From: Bemisia tabaci
Taxonomy: Eukaryota; Arthropoda; Insecta; Hemiptera; Aleyrodidae
Direction: 5' to 3'
Length of the DNA: 64,000 nucleotides
Assembly (NCBI RefSeq): GCF_918797505.1
Contig: NC_092801.1
Span: 29,418,477 to 29,482,476, forward strand
The position numbers were made by a program, and so were the translations under genes. Under the pieces are notes generated by a model. It made no database searches and was not told where the DNA came from. It saw nothing but the letters and a program-made list of their open reading frames with translations. Below are positions 59,601 to 64,000 of the stretch, piece by piece (position 1 is the first letter of the stretch; each line of letters starts with the position of its first letter).

Positions 59601-62600
59601 GATGTCATGTTCGATCATAGCCAGTGTGGACGAGTAACATGTTTTTAAAACAAAATATTTTAACCCGGTATTGGCATTGCGTGTGTGGGGCAAGCACATG
59701 GCAGAAAAAGTTGCGAAAAAGTTCGATGAACTTTTTCTTTTGAATGGTGATATCACACATCGAAACGCTCGAAAATTGCATTCCAAAACTTCCAAATGTT
59801 CAACATTTTTCCATTTTTTTCGGAGGACGTAACGTCTGGTCCTATCTACGCAAGAGGAGACCCTACAGACCTCCCCCGTTTCCCCAAATGTCTCATCCGC
59901 TCCACTCCCAGAATTTTCAGCCAACCAGCCGCCATTGATTTTCTGAACAAATTTTCAAAAACAAACTTTCATAATTTGTAACTGTAAGTGAAGCATTATT
60001 TTTACTGCTATAAAATCTTGAAATATTTGGGTAAATAAATACCTCGGAGTGGCGAAACTGATTTTAATATAAGGAGTTGGCACTTTAAAGCGGAATCGGT
60101 TATTCATTTTAGGTCCAAGTTATGCTTTTCAGGGCGGCTGTGGCTCTATATTTCACTATTTTGACTATGCAAAAAGGCAGCTGGAGGAACGAACAATCGA
60201 CGCCGCCATTGTAGTTTGTGGGAACTGTATTATGTCTGACTGCTTTTTGGCTGTTCTCAGCGGTATGGGTCTCTCAGCTGCAGATGGAAAGTGCTGCTCT
60301 TTTGACGATAAAGGTAAACGTGGAAACCTCAAGAGTTACCATAGATTTCTCCCTTTTCTAACTCAATTCCCGGTAGAATACGGATCATTTTAATGCCAAG
60401 GGATGATGTAAAATTTACAGATTTCGGTAATTTTTCATATTTATGATCAATTGGATTGCATTTTGCAAAAAGAAACCAAGAGCATTCCAAGGTTGCTAGG
60501 ATTGTGCAATTGACATTCTTTGCAATACAATTACTGAAATCACGCAAAGCATTGAATTTACTAAGATAATTTTCGTCGTGAATTTATGGTTTATTGACAG
60601 TTAAAATGAATATTGTTTAAATGATCAGTCTATATTTGCAAGGTGAACCAAGTTGCAAAATCTTAGCGACATTGGAATGCTCTTGGTGCGTTTTTGCAAA
60701 ATGCAATCCAATTCATGGATGTTGGATTGAGGTATTTAGAGCGGTTGAAGAATGTTTTAAACGGAACGGTGTTATAATTGGATTAATTGTGGTGCTCCTT
60801 TATTGTTGGCACGCATGTTTTTAATTTTTTGTTTGTTTTTTCAATGGTAACAGTGCCAATTTTGATCATTTTTATTTATAATTTCAATTTTATACCGATA
60901 TTTTTTTTATACACGCGTACGAGAGAAACGACACTAGAGCTGGAGCTAGGCCCCAGCTTTAGAGTCGCAGGCTTACACACTAGTTTGGACCAGAACAAGA
61001 CCCTAACAGGATTGGCCAGAATCTAGTTAATGCCATTTGAGCTACCTCCTAAGGCATGATGACCATGAACCCCCATTCTTTTCTTCGTGAATTTTGCGAT
61101 GAAGATTTTGTTGCAACATTGCGTTTGAGATAAAAACTCAAAAGTTACTTGGTTTAAAATCATCGATGGATCAAGGGTATGAAGGGGGAATCATGCGTTT
61201 TTCAAAGCTGCAGAAACTCAATGAAACAGAGACGAGGCCTTTGCAAAAGACATGCACTTATCCTCTGACAAAATTCGATTCATTACAACGTGTGACGTTT
61301 CAAGCCCCCCCCCCCCTCGATGAGTGTCTCCTCCTATTTGCACAGCGCTATGCCTGTCTAGACAGGCGGATATATGAAACAGAATGATTATAAAATTGGC
61401 CCTGCAATAATGCAATATTCATGTTTTGTAAGCGTGGAGCCACTTCTCTGGTCAATAGTTGAGGAAAAATTACTGATATGCTGCCGCGCTAAGGAAGAGC
61501 GCCGTACGAACATTCGAGAGATGCCAAATTTTCTGGGATAAATTGTGTATTTTTGAGGAAAGTTATGCATATTGTTTCTTGAAATTTTCAGATATTTTAG
61601 ATTAAATCACGAGTAAAATTGACTGAAGAATTGGAGGAAAAGTATTCAAAACAGCCCAACAAATTTGTATTTTATCAAAGGAAACTTGGCAACGCCTGAA
61701 GGTTTATACGTCTTTCTTTCTTAGCACGGTAGTATAAATGTTGAGTCGATTCCTGTGATCGATAAGAGCAAAATTCAGGATTCCAATAAGGTCGAACATT
61801 GACTTCCTCCTAATCTTCGATTCATGAACAAGAGTAAATTAGTGCCCACTTAATACGGGGGAAAACTGCACAAGTTAATGAACTCTTGCGTATAATTTAT
61901 ATATTTTGAACGTAGGTTGGAAGCTCTGCTTTAACCTGTGTGATGTGACTAGATGATTTTAAGTTTGTCAGCTTCCGGCTGGAGTATCACAAGCGCCATG
62001 CGACATTTCAAAATTTCCGCCGTAATTTTATTTTTTTCCAGAGAAATTGTTCAACGAAGCTGTCCGAAAATTCCGCTTAGTTCTGTTTTTACTGCCAATA
62101 AAATTCAGTGAAATTTTCAAACATATTCAACCAACAATTTCTCTGTAAAAAAAATAAAATGACGTCGAAAATTTTGAAACGTCGCATGGCGCTTGTGATA
62201 CTTTTGCCGGGGGAGAGGGAATTTTCAAACACAGCAAACAAGATAGGTGGTTTGGTAGTCTCAGCGTTGATATGTAATATATGCTAACAGAAATGATGGA
62301 ATTAATTATATGTTATTGCAGCTCACGGATACGCACTGAGCGAGAGTTGCGTGGCGTTTTTCTTGCAGAGAGCGGAAGACGCCCGACGAAACTGGGCAAC
62401 AATCGTAGGAGCCGGCAACAAGTTTTTTGGCGGGAAAGAACCGGGGACAAATTTTTTATCATTTGATGAAAAACCTGCCAAGAAGATGCTTCGAGAGATG
62501 TATATTAAGTGGCGTGTGGATCCCGCCGAAGTCGAGTACGTTGAGGCTGATGGCAGTGGAGTTAAGGTGAGACATTCCAAAATTTTGGTTATTAGAGTTG

Positions 62601-64000
62601 GAGTTTGTATCCCCGTTGAGTGTTAAAGAGAAAATATGTGAAAAAACCGAGTAATATCGGACATTTATAAAAAATAATTTTAAAATGTGGCGCTTGGGTT
62701 TCGCAGAACGTCAAAGTGCGTTGTAGGAGCGACTTTTTAAAAATGTAAACAAGGATAAATATATGTATCTTAAGATTTCTGCAATATTACATTTGACAAA
62801 ATTTTGGACACAATTTTAAAACAAACTTAAACCATCGATTATATTTGAAAGTAGGTATATGTCTTAAAAGTTTTTTAAATTCGTTTTCAAATTATTAAAG
62901 AACTGCATGTTTTTCAAAATATAGATAAAAATAGCTTCGGAAAAATTGCAGTAAATATTTTCTCTGTAATTTTTCCAGGAAAATGTATGAATGTTTCCGT
63001 ATTTCTCTTTTTTTTCTTTTTTTAAAAAACCCTTTTTTTATAGTAATTGTATCTAGAGTACCCTGAAAATAATTTGAAAATCTTAAAAAATATTGCGGAA
63101 TTGAAAGAATTGCAGACCTGCGTGAAATAAGGAGGACTAGTCAATCAATTTCTAATTTTACAAATCCGTACATTCTGTATTCAGCTGCGATTACTTATTC
63201 TCTTATTTTCACAGGACCGCGACAGTAGAGAAATAGATCTGATCTCTGAGACTTTCTGCAAAGATCGCGACAAACCCTTGCTAATCGGGTCTCTTAAATC
63301 AAATATGGGTCACGCAGATACTGCAGCTTGTGGCGCCGGAACGGTCAAAGCCCTCATCGCCATGAATAAATCCAAAATACCACCAAACATACATCTGGAG
63401 TCTCCAAATTCAAAAATTAGTCCTCTTAAACTTCAGGTAAATTGATAAACTCTACAAATCAAAAGTTTTCAGCATCAGCATAAGCTTCCGACTGTCCAAT
63501 TTTTTCAATTTTATCATGGCTTCTTTCAGTTTTAATTGACCATTTGATCTGTCTCCAGGTAGTAACTGACACCACTCCATTCTCAGGCAAATACGTGGGT
63601 GTGAATGCAATCGGATTAGCAGGAAGTTTTGGCCATGCTCTTTTGCGCAAAAACTCTAAGTAAGTGCAACTTCCACTGAGATACAAATTACTTAGATAAT
63701 TGTTTATAGTTATTTTTAAAGATATTTTTTCAATTTTTTTTTTTCTCCCTTTGCATGCCTTCATAAAATCAGAACGTTTTTAGCTCTTTCCATGCTTTCC
63801 TTTTTTTCACAGAATTCTACTTGGGAAAATCTATCAAAAATAGCTGGTTGCAAAACCCTGTGGTAAATAAACTTCCTTATCATTACATGTGATTACTTTG
63901 ATTTTGACTTAATACAGATTATTATCGCACTAAAAGCTGAAAATATCCAATTTAACATGACTTTTTTTTTAATCAAATTTAACCATCAGGCTAAAAGGAG
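56535..64000 (+). CDS. Gene B: fatty-acid-synthase-like protein, 5' part (ketosynthase)
   Basis: Whole-gene entry; eight exons (the last cut by the window) give about 416 residues: the complete KS domain and the first codons of the linker. Exon phases are the same as in gene A, and exons 3, 4 and 7 have identical lengths (165, 201, 101 bases), so the two are duplicates. Gene B keeps the KS active-site Cys (GGCGS) and second His (NMGH), but, like gene A, has Asp for the first His (EADGSGV). A two-residue Cys/His site with Asp would be an unusual condensing enzyme; whether it condenses cannot be judged here. It is transcribed away from gene A. Downstream domains are not in the window. Confidence 0.92.
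57231..57731 (+). mobile_element. 5'-truncated non-LTR retrotransposon fragment
   Basis: Inserted in the satellite-like repeat between aatgccga and aacgccga, a probable 8-base target duplication with one difference. It ends in a gaagaagaagaa tail. Target duplication plus simple tail plus 5' truncation is typical of non-LTR insertion. Confidence 0.82.
57243..57692 (+). pseudogene. Reverse-transcriptase polyprotein C-terminus (non-LTR), truncated
   Basis: About 149 codons open, ending at a stop at 57690. Contains RLRTAVTRCKSNLLRWGF followed by CECGAKQDYNHLLICPNM, the Cys-rich tail found at the C-terminus of many insect non-LTR elements' ORF2. The reverse-transcriptase and endonuclease domains are absent. 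It reads across gene B intron 1 in the sense direction and is not part of gene B. Confidence 0.82.
58325..58400. repeat. TTAG microsatellite
   Basis: An irregular array of gttagttagttagtcagttagt-like units, about 18 repeats. Not the insect telomere repeat TTAGG. Confidence 0.85.
58567..58719 (+). CDS. Gene B exon 2: ketosynthase
   Basis: 153 bases, acceptor tttcag, donor g|gtcagt. Reads FPPDKFDATFFNIPF and VMDPVMKKCMETSVEAIID, the same block as gene A exon 2. Confidence 0.93.
58720..59111. other. Gene B intron 2
   Basis: 392 bases; nothing recognised. Confidence 0.6.
59112..59276 (+). CDS. Gene B exon 3: ketosynthase
   Basis: 165 bases, acceptor tttgcag, donor g|gttagt. Reads LNPHLLEGTNTAVYSTYD and TLTANRLSFALNLNG; same length and phases as exon 3 of gene A. 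Confidence 0.94.
59277..60112. other. Gene B intron 3
   Basis: About 840 bases; nothing recognised. Confidence 0.55.
60113..60313 (+). CDS. Gene B exon 4: ketosynthase active-site exon, Cys retained
   Basis: 201 bases, acceptor ttttag, donor g|gtaaac. Reads GPSYAFQGGCGSIFHYF, so the nucleophile Cys is kept in an altered setting (QGGCGS for DTACSS). Continues TIDAAIVVCGNCIMSDCF and MGLSAADGKCCSFDDKG. Confidence 0.94.
60314..62321. other. Gene B intron 4 with repeats
   Basis: 2 kb. A diverged inverted pair (around 60460-60500 and 60650-60700, sharing tggaatgctcttgg and gcaaaatgcaatccaatt) and the MITE at 61976-62210. 60800-61970 shows nothing recognised. Confidence 0.6.
61976..62210. repeat. 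Palindromic MITE with AGTATCACAAG tips, copy 2
   Basis: Tips agtatcacaagcgccatgcg / cgcatggcgcttgtgatact; same blocks as 5127-5356, e.g. caaccaacaatttctctg. So both FAS-like genes carry this family in an intron. Confidence 0.85.
62322..62566 (+). CDS. Gene B exon 5: ketosynthase, first histidine segment (His to Asp)
   Basis: 245 bases, acceptor attgcag, donor aag|gtgaga. Reads HGYALSESCVAFFLQRAEDA and ends VEYVEADGSGVK; two codons longer than gene A exon 5. The Asp for His change is shared with gene A. Confidence 0.94.
62567..63214. other. Gene B intron 5
   Basis: About 650 bases, AT-rich; nothing recognised. Confidence 0.6.
63215..63436 (+). CDS. Gene B exon 6: ketosynthase, second histidine segment
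   Basis: 222 bases, acceptor cacag, donor cag|gtaaat. Reads DRDSREIDLISETFCKDR, then LLIGSLKSNMGHADTAACG, keeping the Lys and His of the active site. Confidence 0.95.
63559..63659 (+). CDS. Gene B exon 7: ketosynthase C-terminus
   Basis: 101 bases, acceptor tccag, donor aa|gtaagt. Reads VVTDTTPFSGKYVGVNAIG and LAGSFGHALLRKNSK; same length and phases as gene A exon 7. Confidence 0.93.
63660..63989. other. Gene B intron 7
   Basis: 330 bases, T-rich towards the acceptor at 63989. A decoy cacag acceptor at about 63812 was considered and rejected. Confidence 0.5.
63990..64000 (+). CDS. Gene B exon 8 (only the first 11 bases): start of linker
   Basis: A T-rich tract followed by accatcag|gctaaaagga gives a good acceptor in the needed phase and continues as K-L-K-G. 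It would be the counterpart of gene A exon 8. Inferred from position and phase only. Confidence 0.5.

Noticed and set aside
63812..63870. Alternative gene B exon 8 starting after cacag at about 63812
   Set aside because: It would give an in-phase short exon, but it has no similarity to the linker of gene A, and the acceptor at 63989 is stronger and better placed.

Overview
The window is eukaryotic: single-copy coding sequence is split into short exons with GT-AG borders, and the introns are AT-rich and packed with foldback (MITE-like) repeats, a mariner remnant, tRNA-derived repeats and a non-LTR fragment. The proteins are animal type I fatty-acid-synthase (FAS) homologues. An insect, probably a sap-feeding hemipteran such as a whitefly, is my inference from gene type and repeat style; no species marker is visible.

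Gene A (minus strand, 46886 down to beyond position 1) is a nearly complete FAS-like gene. I can place 30 coding exons that join in compatible phases to about 2,050 codons without a stop. They read, in order, ketosynthase (KS), linker, malonyl/acetyl transferase (MAT), dehydratase-like (DH), pseudo-methyltransferase-like, enoyl-reductase-like (ER), ketoreductase-like (KR), a carrier-protein rump and the start of a thioesterase (TE); the 3' end lies outside the window. Only the MAT keeps its catalytic residues. The KS cysteine, one KS histidine, the DH histidine, the ER and KR nucleotide-binding loops, the KR serine/tyrosine, a recognisable carrier serine motif and the TE serine are all replaced or missing.

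Gene B (plus strand, 56535 to beyond 64000) is the 5' end of a paralogue. Eight exons cover the KS with the same exon phases and in several cases identical exon lengths. It keeps the KS cysteine and the second histidine but shares the first His-to-Asp change. The two genes are head to head, with starts 9.6 kb apart.

The rest is intron and intergenic DNA. Intron 2 of gene A (37.5-45.7 kb) holds a 1.9-kb terminal-inverted-repeat element with 42-bp minisatellite units, a tRNA-like repeat, and a 2-kb foldback element with about 765-bp nearly identical arms. The 4.3-kb ER intron (5.8-10.1 kb) holds a mariner with a broken transposase and two tandem copies of a tRNA-like repeat. The intergenic region (46.9-56.5 kb) has a TIR element, satellite-like subrepeats and one orphan exon-like frame, but no recognised gene.

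All exon borders were read by eye from splice signals and family knowledge; no alignment was run.
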